A stretch of 64,000 nucleotides of DNA from Luscinia megarhynchos (taxonomy: Eukaryota > Chordata > Aves > Passeriformes > Turdidae): contig CM067566.1 in NCBI GenBank assembly GCA_034336665.1, positions 26,814,330-26,878,329 on the forward strand, in the 5' to 3' direction. Shown here in pieces: positions 1 through 12,900 of this stretch (the stretch's first letter is position 1; each line of letters starts with the position of its first letter). The position numbers were made by a program, and so were the translations under genes. Under the pieces are notes generated by a model. The model made no database searches. It was not told the origin of the DNA and saw only the letters and a list, made by a program, of their open reading frames with translations.

Positions 1-3000
1 CCTTCGTGCTCCCTGTCTCTATTCTATAGACAAATCCTGTCCTCGTGTCAGGCTGTGATACTGGTGTAGATTTTTTGTGATGAATCAGTTCCTGTTTATG
101 ACCAAAGGTGATGGTAATTACTGAGGAATATCCCAGATGAAAAACCCTATTTTTTACAGGAGGGCTGATGACTGGTACTGGCCTGGTCTGAATACAGGCA
201 TTTTACCCTCCTAAGATCTGCCACTTGGTAGGAGGAAGCTGTAATTCATGGCATGGGGGTAAGCTCTGAGCAGGGAAAAGGCAGCATAGGTTCACTGGAA
301 GGCAGACAGTGCCACACTAATCCAGTGTCTTCCTGTCACAGGACACATGATGTTCCCAGCAGATTTGCTCTGTTATGGTTTCAACAAAGCCTCTACCATG
401 GTGCCATACAAGAAGCATCAATTAACAGAGGAGCTGTATCAGAGCTGTGACCTGCCAAAGCTGAAGGGAATGAGACAGGCTGCCAAGAGGGGGGAAGCAC
501 AAGACCACAGGGCAGTCACTAGCAAGTGTCCTCAGGGATTGCTCTTTAATTAGTGACTGCACATTCCAGCAGTGTGGAAAGGCCACTGCCAGTGCCACCA
601 AGAACTCCAGACTGAGCTTTGTTAAGATGGGAGGTGGACAAGGGTTTGGAACTGACCAACAGTGTGTCCACAAAGGCATCTGCTGTTCCACCAGTTCCTG
701 CACCACTGTGCTGGGCAGAGCATTCAGTGAATGTAACCTGCACTGTCAGACCACTGCAGACATTCCATATGCTGACCCAAATACCTTTTCCACTTTGGAC
801 ACCACAAAAGCTTCCACCTCCATCAGCATGGGAGCATACCAGTGAGCCAAGTACTGCTGGCTGCAGAGGTCTCCCAGCCCCTGGCCTGCCCAACTGGTGT
901 GTCTTGAAAGATGGAGAAGGATTTACTGTCTTCTTTGAAATTTGGGAATGCTCAGGTGATCACGTAGAGCATCACGTGGTTTTGTTAGAAATACAGAGCA
1001 CCAAAGAAGGCCCAGGGGGCTTACATGTGTGTATGCTATATACTATATATATATCCCCTCATGTATGTCACAGCACTAAGGATAGGAAAGAGTAAGAAGG
1101 AAAAAAACCCACACTGGTTGTGAGGCAAATGAGTGGGTTTCTTCTTAAAGTAATCTCCAGGTAATATAATTTTTGATTGTGCAATAGCTAACACAAACAA
1201 AAGCTAGAAAAATGTTTTATTTAAACAAATTATGTCTTTTTTGTAGAATAGCAAGGGAAGAAGTAGATATTTTATATACTGGAGAGGCTCTAGCATCTTC
1301 CACTCACCAGCAATAATAAGTGTAGCTCATACTCTATGATTAAGAGCTCCCCTTTCCAGTGTCACCATCTGTTTCACACTCCCACTTTTCCCCTGGGACA
1401 CCCCATTTTCTCCTAGCAGCTGGGTACAATAGAGCCCCCAAAGACAGCAGGCAGTGCTCTGCTGTGCCTGGGTCTGCAGGGTGTGTGCATGTGTTTATTT
1501 ACATTCTGCTCTGTATCTACTCACTTGAAGTACCAAGAACAGCTGACTTCACTGGATGGCTTGTCTCTCTCCAGAGATCCTCATTCAGGTCTCTTTCCCT
1601 CTCCCAATGACTGATTTTCATGGAGCATACAGAAATTTCATATCCTTGAGACAGCTAGTCTTCCATCCAACCTGCCTAGCAGGTTCAGAAATGGGAGACT
1701 GGGATTGCTAGTGATCACCCACACTATCATTCTTAGCAAACCAGTTTAAATATAAACCATCTCAATGGAAATCCAAGGTTGTCCACCTGCTGTCAAGTAC
1801 TTTTGAAGTGCTATTGGGCTTCTTACTTTCAGATCCTAAACAGAAGCATGGGTGATAAATGCCTCTCTTTATCCAGCATGGATATTCACGTGTTTAGGTA
1901 GCAATATCCCTCCTATCATCAGTCCATTTCAGGTTGACATTTACATTTGCTTCTGTTCTTGGATAGCAGCTTGTCTGCCATTTATTTCTTCATCACTTCC
2001 AAAGTAGATCACTGAAATCTGCTCTAGCTGGAGTTGAGTACAAAGGGCATCCCTTTGAGGTCCTGCCTAGTGTGGGATAGAGCAGCCTATCTTTTGTGGG
2101 TCATATTGGGTCATATATACCACCACAAATACAAATGAAACACAGAATCAGTAGCCAAATCCTATACAGTCAAACCTAGTTTTGAAATAAGGAAACTTTC
2201 TGGCCCCAAAGTTTTATTTCTTTTTTAAATTGTTGATTAGTGGACCCAGAACAGACATCTAGATAAACATTTTCTGTTGAATTAGAGGTGTATTTTGGTC
2301 ACAAAGTAAAATCGCTCTTACATTTAGCAGACCTGTTCTTCAGCTAATCTGGCAAATTACACAGTGTTATTCCACCTCTAAAATAGTTATCTTGTACCCA
2401 GTCATCTGAAACTTTTAGTAGAAAATGTGCATATTCCTACACAATTTACATGCACTACTCCTCCTGACCCAGAGGGTCACCTGTGTTCCAGTTGGAACTG
2501 AAGATAATATTTCCCATTAAATCCTCTAGTCCTCTTTTTCTGAGCAGCCTGCACTCAGATGTTCCTTTCCTTGCTGTGCCCTGGGTTGTCTGCAGCCCTT
2601 CAGGCTGTCTCTGCCCTGCCTGAGGCAGCCACCCAAGCCCAGCACCAGGTTTATCATTTGTAAGGCTCAGGCATCCCTTGTGCTGCCCTAGTGCTGCACT
2701 AACAGAGCCTTGGCTGAAGCAGAATCCAATGCTGCCAATCTCTGGGAGTAAGAGGTAAGACAGGGAGACAGGTCAGGAGGAAGCAAGGAAGCATGGCAGA
2801 GAGGTCCCACAAACACCCCCAGACAGGAAAGTGTGAGAAAGACACTTGCTTTGCACAGAGGAAAAGCAGAAGAGGGAGCACATCCACCAACAGGCAAATG
2901 ATACAACAAAGACAGCACTGGTCAAGTGTCTCCTTTTTTTTCTAACAAAGGACAAAAAGAAGCCACCTAAACTTGCCAAAAAGCAGATTAAACCTAGACT

Positions 3001-3867
3001 TGAGAGCAAACTTCCCTAGTGAAAAGGGGAAAGGCTGGCCAGAGGATATGAAATTCCTGCCTTTGGAATAGGGATGTTCTGGATGTTTTTAGGGATGGGA
3101 CAGACAAACATCTGCTAGGGCTAATTAAGTCATAATTAACCCTTAGGTATTGCAGAGGATCCAATAAAAGAATCTTTGGTGAGATCCATCCCTATATTCC
3201 CTTGGTTTGTGTTCCCTCATTTTTTCTATCCTAGGGAAGAAACAAATACAGAAAGTTGGTTGTGCCATAATTTGTATACAGGTATAGCATAGTCTTTTTG
3301 TGCCAAATTTCTAAAGATGGAAAATAAAAGGAAAAGAAAAGAAGGTAATGCAGAGAACAAAAATAACTCTGAGAAACAGTGATAAAATCTTTAAGATATG
3401 GAATGACAACACATTCAAGGAATTAAGAGTAAATGGAAGGAAATTATGTTTGTGAGAACGTTGTTGTTCTGACACTAGATGGCTCTGCAGCCCCGAGGAA
3501 AGCTTGCCTTGCTGGGTAGCTCTCCTTTTACTTCAGAAAATAGGAGCAGCAAAGAGAAGCAAATATAACCCCTTTATAATAAAGGGGAGCAACATGGCAA
3601 CTGCAGATCTTCTAGATTAAGGAGTTCAATTATGCCAATCTGTTTTGATTGTATATGCTTTGAGCTTCATAACAGCCTTTAAAATACTTTATTTAACGTT
3701 TTTAGATGCAGTGTGTAAAAGTATCCATGGCATTGCTGCATAAGAAATGTAAGCTTGGATTATGTAAGATGTGTGAGAAAATAGGGTTTCACTACTTGGG
3801 CTCCTGACATAAGAGATCCTAGAGGAGGCCACAGAGACAAATAGAGAACTGCAGCTCCCCTCTTTTA
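1..3867. other. Intergenic DNA, no gene seen
   Basis: Open frames up to 158 codons lack any recognisable domain, conserved motif or splice structure. AT content is moderate and no repeat family is clear. An AAAGGAAAAGAAAAGAAGG purine patch lies near 3325. Confidence -1.
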
Positions 3868-4238
3868 AGGCAGGCTGAGAGAGTTGGGGTTATTCATTCT
3901 GGAGAGGACTCCAAAAAGACCAAATATCAGCCTTCCAGTGCTTAAAGGGAACCTGCAATAAAAATGGAGAGCGACATTTGACAAGAACATGTAAGAATAA
4001 GGAATAAGGGGTAATGGCTTCAAATAGAAAGAAGATAAACTTAGATTAGATATTGGGAAGAAATTCACTGTGAGGGTGCTGATTCACTGGCATAGGTTGC
4101 CCTGAGAAGATGTGGATGCTGCATGGAACTGGAAGTGTTCAAGGTCAGGGCAGCCTAGTGGAAAATGTCCCTTCTCACAGCAAGGGAGTTGGATTTTTGA
4201 AGTCACTTCTAATCCAAACTATTCTGTGATTCTATGAT
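3868..4238 (+). mobile_element. CR1 LINE 3' fragment
   Basis: Sense-strand CR1 3' region: GCTGAGAGAGTTGGGGTT, AAGGGGTAATGGCTTCAAA, TAGATATTGGGAAGAAATTC, and an end in ATTCTGTGATTCTATGATT. It is truncated at the 5' side and diverged, so an old inactive copy. Confidence -1.
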
Positions 4239-7200
4239 TTCATAACCATTTGGATCTTATAGCAGGGTCCATTATAGTACTGTCACACTGAAATATTTTA
4301 GTAAGAATCAGTAATTTAATATCAGGTATGGCAAATTTTACAGAAGGACAGTGAGGGAGCAGTGAGTAGTACAAGAACACCAGGAGATCTGAAAGCAGTT
4401 TGAGTTTAGGGAACTTAACAACCTGTCTTTGACACAAAACTTTTAAACAAAAACCAATAAGAAATAAACATCTTAATTACAAAAAAATTATATGCTTTTT
4501 TTTAGTAAGCTTTTTAGTTGTATCAGAGCTATAGAAGAATATCCACTGAAGCCAGAGTTTCCTATAATATGCTATAAAGCATCAGTACTCAGAAAAAGCA
4601 TTAGCAGGAAGGTAATTTAGTTTATAAGGATTTGGCTTCACTTGGCACAGTGTCTGTCCTTATTTTAGCATGCTATATTAAGCTACTGAAAAATTCCTTA
4701 GATTTTTGTCATTTTGCACTTATCTTTCTGTATTTTTGTTGGTCTTCTAGCAGGGAACCTCTACCTTTATCAATCAATCCAAACTACTGTTTCTAGGGAA
4801 AGTCACCTTCCTTTTCTTCTATTCTTCCTTTATCACTTACTCTGAAAGCTGCCACTGGCTTCCTGTCAATTGGTACATCATATAAATTCTTCATTTTCTA
4901 ATTTCTAGAGGCTTATCTACTGTTTTCTCTATGCATCCAAGTTATGAGGAGAAATTACACAACCTTAAATAAATGGCTTATTTTTTAGAAACTTATTAAA
5001 GATCATAATGCAAATATTTGCTAATAATGAATTACACACATGAGTTGCACCTGAATTTTTTTTTACATTGTGATTTATGAATCAGAGTTGCTTCATTGCA
5101 CTCCTTAGACATCTGGTTGAGAGAAACATTTCTTCAGAATGTGAGGTTTGAAATCTCTACAGATAACCATATGAAAGTGGAATTTATTTTCGTTTTATCC
5201 CTATTACCTGTTGAATTCTGCAATATCTGTAGCAACCCCAGAGGTTTAGTGTGAAGTCTGAAGGCATGTGCAAGGGAGAAGCAGCAGAGACCATTTTTTT
5301 CTGTTCAAGGCAGAGATGAGAGTAATGTACACATTTTCACATTTTATGAGAGATTGCAGCTCATGAGAAAAGTGCAGAAGAGGGAAGCAGTAAAAGAGGG
5401 AGAAGAAAAATGAAAGGTGGTTTGGTTATGCTGAATTTGTCTTGGCATGGAAAATTAATGAAGGTCCAGAGACAGAGCAAGTGCTGGCAGCTGCAAGCCA
5501 AAGCCATACATGTCTGATCTCAGTGCTTGATCAAGAGCAATTCCCAGGTAAATTCTCCACCTTTTGGCTTCATATGAGTGCTGGAGCTCTTCCAGAAACT
5601 GCTGAGGCAGGAGCACTCTCGGGAGAAGAAATGGTCATGCAGAAAGTGGAGGTGAACATGCTTCTTGACACATCCTTTTTTGCCATATCTCAACCTTCAT
5701 AATTCCTCACTCTGGTCATCCCCTGGCTCCATCCAAACACCACCCCGTGAAACCTGAGGTTCCCATCCATGCATGGAATCATTATAGTGAAATAATTACC
5801 CTCTCTGGCTGAGTAGCAAAGCCAGGCTCTTCCAAAAGCCTTGTGGAAGGTCCTTGAGGCATGGCAGCCCCTGCCTCCCACGCAGCAGGCAGGAGAGCAG
5901 GCTGGATGGAGGTTCCCTGCCTGGCCAAGAGGCTGAGCTGGTGTGTGGTGGTGGCTGGCCTCTCCAGGCTGCTGGCACATTGCTCAGCTCCTCACTCTGA
6001 GTGGGGAAGGAGCCTGCAGCCTAATGGGAATGGAGCCTCTCCCACAGCCTGGGCTAGCTGGTCTAAAATTTTCTTTTGACTATGTAGCAGCTGTTACTAA
6101 CTGGGTTTTTCCTCCTCTTGGGGTCTTTTTGGATAAAAGCTCTGCAGCAGCTCTGCATTTGAGAGCTGAGCCAGCTGCAGGTCCAGCTGAAGGCAAACAG
6201 GGACAAACCTCGTTCTGCACTGAGTTGGGGGAAAAGAAAAGCAGCAGGTTTGTTCTGAGTCAGGCTGTTCAAATAAAGCTGCATGAACTTTCACACTTTA
6301 TACTATTTGTTGTGATGTTTTGCAAAATGAACCACAGATGTTTTACTTTGTTGAGTTTTTTTTTCCTTGGTTGAGTCACCTATTTTCCAGGCCACATCTG
6401 GGCAGCTCAAACAGGAGTCTCAACCAAGAAGTCTCAGAAAGAAAGTCAATATTTTATTTGATTTTTAGATAATCCTCTGCACATACCTAGAAACATAATG
6501 AAATAAACATAATTTCTACTAATTACATGGTGTAAAATGTTGGGAAACAATGGATCCTATTCAAACTGCTCGTGTTTCCCATCACTTAAATTGAATCAAC
6601 GAGGATGAGTTAGGACTAAATTTTGTCTATAGCTTGGAGCTTGTCTTTAAATATTCTGCTCTGATTACAACATAGCAGTAGAGGAGATTGAAAAGTTTCT
6701 GACAAACCTTAGGTCTTAACTGAATGTCTTCAGCCCTCTTGATCAAATGGAGCATCAAAGTGGAAATATGCAAAATGTTAATATGTTGGTAAATGGCCAA
6801 GGACATCTTCTGGAAAATGCCAAACATCCCAGCAGGGCATGGAAAAAGCCCTTACTTCTGCTTTTTAAAAAAAAAAATCTTCATTTCACTAACAAAATAT
6901 GTTAACAGGTTGGCAGTATCCTTTGAGGTTGATACTGATGTGCCGGAAAAAAAGACAAATTATCTGGCAAGAATTAATGTAGATCTCAGTCAGTATTCTG
7001 CTGAGTCCTTCCTAGAAAGGAGAACAGAGACTGGCTATAGAGAACAGTTTGCAAGTAGTAGATGTCAGTCCATCCAACCACATCCCTCTGATTTTTTACT
7101 GAGTGCTTCATTTGGTTCATTGTTTGCAAAGAGTTGTGTAATAATACATTCATATCCTCAAAATACATGTTATAGTTTTAGCAGAGCATTGTCCTTGGAA

Positions 7201-7684
7201 AGTTTTCAAAGTGGTTCTGTATATTTGCAATATCTGTAGTTAGCACACTCAAGTCAGAGTGATTCATTTCCTGCACAGTGGCCACTTGTAGTTTCATGCT
7301 TTTTTTTTTACTGTATCTTTACAAATATAATGGAAAAATCACTACTTGCAGATAATGAAAGTGAAGGAATTAAAAATTAAGACATACAGAGATAATATCA
7401 GCCACAGAAACTCATTTGCAAATGCCAGTACAGACCAGTTTTTTGTATTAAATAGCTGTGGTTAAATGCCTACATGTTTGCAGTTAAAGAGTCAGTAATT
7501 TGAAATCTGCTAGAGCCTCGAGTTACTTGTGTGGTGTAAGTTCCTGAGGGGTGAAAAGAAAAAAATAAGCCAATTTTATTGCTTAACAATTGACATTTCA
7601 GTGTATTTTTGTTTGTAGTGAGTCTGTGTTAATCATGACCCTGAGAGCAGCTCAGTTGAGTATGGTGCTAATAACACTGAGATC
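4239..7684. other. Intergenic DNA, no gene seen
   Basis: AT-rich unique-looking sequence between two CR1 remnants. Longest open frame about 148 codons (6793-7239, plus) without known features. Confidence -1.
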
Positions 7685-7773
7685 ATAGGTTTGATCATGG
7701 TACATTCACTTAGGAGCTGGACTTGATCCCTGTGGGTCCCTTCCAGCTCTGAATATTCTGTCATTCTGTGATT
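7685..7773 (+). mobile_element. CR1 LINE 3' terminal fragment
   Basis: Contains GAGCTGGACTTGATCCCTG, GGGTCCCTTCCAGCTCTGA and ends TTCTGTCATTCTGTGATT, the CR1 3' tail. Very short, 5' truncated. Confidence -1.
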
Positions 7774-9004
7774 AATGCTTTGTATCTCTACTCACCAGTA
7801 ATGCTTCTTAGAAGGTGCAGCCTCTCTAGAGATTTTCAGGTATTGTTCAAGTAGGTGAGGTCTGAGGAAAAGAGCTGTACTTGTGTCATCTTCAGTGGAT
7901 CACCAAATACAGAGCCTGCCAAAACCACGTCCATAATAATGAAGTAAACCTTATTATATATTGGACTACTTCCCTAAATTTGGTCTATTTTTACTGAAGA
8001 AAAATATAAAGAAGCTATTCAACTCCTCTAGTCAGTCAGGTCAAAGCAGCTGCTGGCAAAAGAGGATTCCACAGAAGGCTTTAACGAAAGTATTTGTGTA
8101 TTTCTATGGCTCACATCTTATGTTTGCCCTAGGAAGTGACCTAGCAATGCCAAGGGCATTGGGAGAAAAGGAGCAGAAAGGCAAGAGGTACTAATTAATA
8201 CTAAAGATACTCTAGCAGTAAACAGTGAAGTGTCACTGCCCTCAGAAGGAGCTGACTGGAAGAGTCATATACTTGTGGAAGGACTTTTGAGTACAAAATC
8301 TGATCTCTTTTCTGTTTGAATTCAGGAAAATCCAGAAAAAAGAGGCAATGTGTCCCTGAGAGAATTCAGTATTATATCTGATGCCTGATTCTATCCCCTG
8401 ATTTTATTTTCTTGGGAAGATCTGATCTTCAAATAGCATGAGCTAGTGTCAGGAACTATGTCTGGTTTAATGTGGAAAGAGAACTTTGTGATCCTCCTGA
8501 AACTTAAATGAACAGATAGTAGAGGTTCTCACATATCTTAAATTTGGTTCATGATGTATGAATTTAAAGAATCTGCTTAGCACAGTTTCAAACAGAATTT
8601 CACAAAAATAGCATATGAAAGGTATTTTGCCTGGCATGCATTTTTTTAAATCAGGAATAAAATCAACCAACTCCTAGAGAAAATTGGAAAGTCCACCTTG
8701 CAGCACTCACAGCTTGGGAAAACAAGGACAGCAGCCTGCCTGACATGGACTAGAAGTATGGAGGCACTAGGGAGCCCCTGCCCAACTTGGCTCTTGCTAG
8801 CAGAAAGGAGCTCCTACAAGAACTCAAGAAACAAACACAAATATTTCCCGAAAGAAAACAGACACTTTGCAGGATATTGTAGAAGTCATCCACAACAATA
8901 AAGGGTCAGATCAGTTTTTTTATCATTATGACTGGTTTTTAATCTGTTTCTAACCATGGAAAGGGGAGAGACCGAATCATCCAGCTTCAGACAGTGCAAA
9001 GATC

Positions 9005-9700
9005 AGAGAATCACAGGATGGGCAAGGCTGGCAGGAGCCTCTGGAGATCACCCAGTCTAACTCCTCTGCTCAGGCTGTTTTGTTCACAGCCGTGCCCATT
9101 CAGGTTTTGAGTATCTCCAAAGATGAAAAGCCCACAGCTTCTGAGGGCAAACTGTCAAGTGCTCAGTCACTTCACAATAACAAAAGTGTTTCCAATGTTT
9201 CAGTTTGTGTTCTCTCCCCACTGGGTACCACTGAGAAATAGCTGACTCCCTCTTCTTTACTCCTTCCCCTCAGGTATGTACACACATAGCCAAGATACCC
9301 CCAAGGCTTCTCTTCTGCAGGCTGAATGAAGAGTCTCAGCTCTCTCAGCCTTTCCTCATTTGAGAGATGTTTCAGTTCCTTGATTGTCTTTGCAGCCCTT
9401 TGGCAGACTCACTCCAGTATGTCCACGTGCTTTTTGAACTGGTGAGCCCAGAGCTGGACCCAGCACTCCAGATCTGCCTCACCAATGATGAGTAGAGGTG
9501 GGGGGTTACTCTTCACAAGGTGAAGGACTCTGCATTTTGCCTTGTTGAACTTTATGGAGATCCTGCCAGTCCATTCTTCTGGCCTGTCCAGGTCCCACTG
9601 CATGGCAGCACAATGATCTGGTGTATCAACCCTCCTGGTTAGTACTGCCTTCCAACTTGCTGAGTGTGCACTCTGTCCCATGATCATTACTGAAGTGGTT
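9005..9700 (-). mobile_element. CR1 LINE fragment (inverted)
   Basis: Reverse orientation: begins with AGAATCACAGGATGGGCAAG and continues through the standard CR1 3' region, including CTCTCAGCCTTTCCTCATTT, CCCAGAGCTGGACCCAGCAC and CATTTTGCCTTGTTGAACTT. About 700 bp, no intact reading frame. Confidence -1.
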
Positions 9701-9739
9701 AAACCTGCTATTCCCTATTCATTGTCTTTGGGAGATTAA

Positions 9740-9918
9740 CAGAAGCAGGAGTGCCTGTCAGTGCCCAGGGAGGTGGTGCAGTCACCATCCCTGGATGTGT
9801 TTAAGAAAAGACTGGATGTGGCACTGGGTGCAGAGGTCTAGTTGAGGTGTTAGGGCATGGGTTGGACTTGATGATCTTGAAGGTCTCTTCCAACCTAGTC
9901 ATTCTGTGAATTCTGTCA
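9740..9918 (+). mobile_element. CR1 LINE 3' fragment
   Basis: CCCAGGGAGGTGGTGCAGTC, CACCATCCCTGGATGTGTTT, then GGTCTCTTCCAACCTAGTCA and ATTCTGTGAATTCTGT. The CR1 3' end in sense orientation, placed tail-out next to the inverted copy at 9005-9700. Confidence -1.
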
Positions 9919-12900
9919 ATGCCCTCCCATGAATGGTGCTTCCCCCACGTTGTCACAGAACAGCCTGAGCCACCTGGATTGTGGACAGACCATCAGTGAG
10001 TGGCTTGGAGACAGCCAGCAGCATGAACAGCCCAGGGAAACAGCTGAGAGTGAAGACAAAGGCATGGGGGCTTAGGGCTGGGAGGGAAATGGATGAGCAC
10101 CTGAGCTGCTGGAGGACCACCAAAGTCACGTATTCAAAGCGGATAAGAAAGCTACCAAGGATTTCCAGGATAAACTGGCAATGGACCAGCTCACAGGTCT
10201 TTCAGCTGGTCTTCAGTTTGTGGTCCAAGGTCAGTGGAGGGGTGCCAGATGACTGTGAATGGCTCTGCAGTTTGCCATATTACTTACATTTTTGTTGTAG
10301 TAGTGCTTCAGAAGAGGAAGCAGGTGCTAGCAAGGAAGATGGCTGCAGATCATTATGAGCCTAATGACTCCAGCTCTGTGTCCTGCTGAAAGTCAGCAGT
10401 CCTGGTGTGACTCATGGCAAAGCATGAAGGACCAGAAAACAAAATTTAACTCAGTTTGCAATGGCAAAAATTCTGCTTCAAAACTGATGAAATGGTCAGA
10501 CAGAAGAAGATGGAGCAACACAAATACAGGTCACTCTCTGAACTGGACACTGAGGAAGCATCTGAGTGTATGAACTTCAGTTTTATGGTTATGTCTGGGT
10601 GCATAAATAACACTTTTAGGCTTTTCAATATTGAGTGCACATTGCATAAGATCAGCAAACAGTGTAGTCACAATACAAAACGTCGATGATTTTCTGGAGA
10701 CTGAGGATTCTGACTGGAGCTGAAAACCAGACATCTCATTCCTCAGTCAAGAGGTAAATTCTAACACCCATTTGGACACCATTACAGCTTCTGAATTTGC
10801 AGTAAAGGACTGGAGTAGTATAACACACAGGCAAATCTAAACATGCTTGTTTTTAAAAGTGGTCTGTGCAAAGTTTGGGCATTTTCCAGCAAAAGCAGTT
10901 AACAGCTTTCAGGAAGTTACAGGATCCTCTCACTAAGAAAGGTACCTTGCAAAGCAAAATCAGGGAACTATCAAGCTGCATCCTGACACCAGCATCTTGA
11001 CTGGCTTTACTGACTGAAGTTCTTGTCAAATTAAAACAAGAAATGTGATTTTCTCATAGATATTTGCTATCCAGCAAAGGCAATCAGCTCCATCGCTGGA
11101 TTTCCCTGTTGCCTCTTGCAGCAGACTGGACAAGAATTTGAAAAGGATGTTCTTGCTGTATTACAAGTTTCACCACCAGAGCAAACCTGGGCTGTGTTTA
11201 CTCTGCTTTTTGCTGTGTGAAAAAAAACATTGTTTATCACTGATCTCAGTTGGAGCCATTTGATGGTTTCTTTTTGAGCTCACTTTGCTTTCCAATTCAA
11301 TAAGAACTAAAAATAATAACATGGGTAATCTAATTGCAGATCAGTAGATATCCTGGCTGCTCTCAGTCTCAGAACATGTATCCCACGTACACTGGATGCA
11401 CACACAGTGCATGAGCTTTCTTCCACCTAGGACAAGGGTGACATTTGTGAACCATAAAGCCTATCAATGTTACCCTGCCCAGTTGATATAGTGCAGAGGC
11501 TTTCTCAAAATAAATAACAAATGTTGATATCTCTCTGTGATTGCATACCACAGCCAAAGGGAAAAAAAAATGTTTAAACCCTTGAATTTCATACGCTCTG
11601 AAGAAATCTCAGATAAAAGAAAACAGGAAATCATTTGTAATATTAAAAATAGATTGCTTCCTGGAAGTAACAACCATGATGTTCTTGTTGACTTTTTTTC
11701 ATGTTAAATGCCACATACAAAAGTAGAGCCAGTCAGGTCCTACTTTTATTTAAATTTTGCCTGAAATACAAAATTTGTATGATAAATTTTACACTTTGTT
11801 TTGATTCTTTTATATTAATTTTTATGCAATACTTTTTTATTTAAAATATGTTATTATAGGCCATGATGTGAAAGACTGACTTCAGAGAACCCAGAGAAGC
11901 ATCTTAACCTTAAATGTCATAAGTAAGTAGGATAAATATTCTGGACTGTTGCCTCAGTTTTGGTAGGTGTTATTGTGAGTGAAAACTAAATATCAGTGAA
12001 AAAAAAAAAGTTATAAAGATAAATATTCTGAATAACATTAAGAATTCTACTGAAACCTTTGTCATAGGCATTCTGAGTTTCAGTGGCCACTTGAAGCACA
12101 ATGTACCTTGCTGCCCTGTTGATCCCTGAAATACAGACTAATTCCCCATGAAATTAACTGTTTATACACACTTCAGTTGTGTCCCTGTGTTTTGCCCTGG
12201 ATAAACAATGGCCAAAGTGGTTTGTATGCTGTGGTTGTTTTCCTTCTGAAAGGTGATTCCTAAAACAACTTCAATCAAAAGACGTGCAAAGATGAATGAT
12301 GATTTTCTTCTTCCAAGGCTCTTTCAACCCTTGTTTAAGGTGCTTTCTTTCAGTCAGGCTCAGGTTTACTGTGACTGAACCCCTGGTTTCTTACCATTAA
12401 CTGCAATTTTTTATTCATCAAGCATCCTTACTTTTACTGTGCAAATATTACACCTCAAGATTAGGTCGTTGCCAGTCATCTTGTTAACCAGATAAACACA
12501 ATGCCTTATTTTAAAAGCATGCAGCTTAATTCCAGGACAGATGAGTGTTGCTGACATCCAAACAATGACAGTAAAAATAGTTTATGCATGTATAACCCTT
12601 ATTCTGTAAGTGCTTGGGCATGGCTTGGTGTTAAAACCTTGTCCCTCCAAGCACATCTCACTTGGCTTGTCCCTGCTGGTTAGGATGTAAAGCCCTGACC
12701 AGCCAGAGTGAACTCCATCCTGGTCACACTTCTCAGATAATTTGCTACGAGTGCTATGTGGAAATTGTTAACAAAGGCAAAAGAAATTGAGGCTTCCAAC
12801 CACCTAAACTGTCTGGAACAACAGAGAGTGAGAAGACACTCTCTTATACTTTTTATCTTTTCCCAATCCTGATCTCTTCCCAAAATCTGACTATAACATG

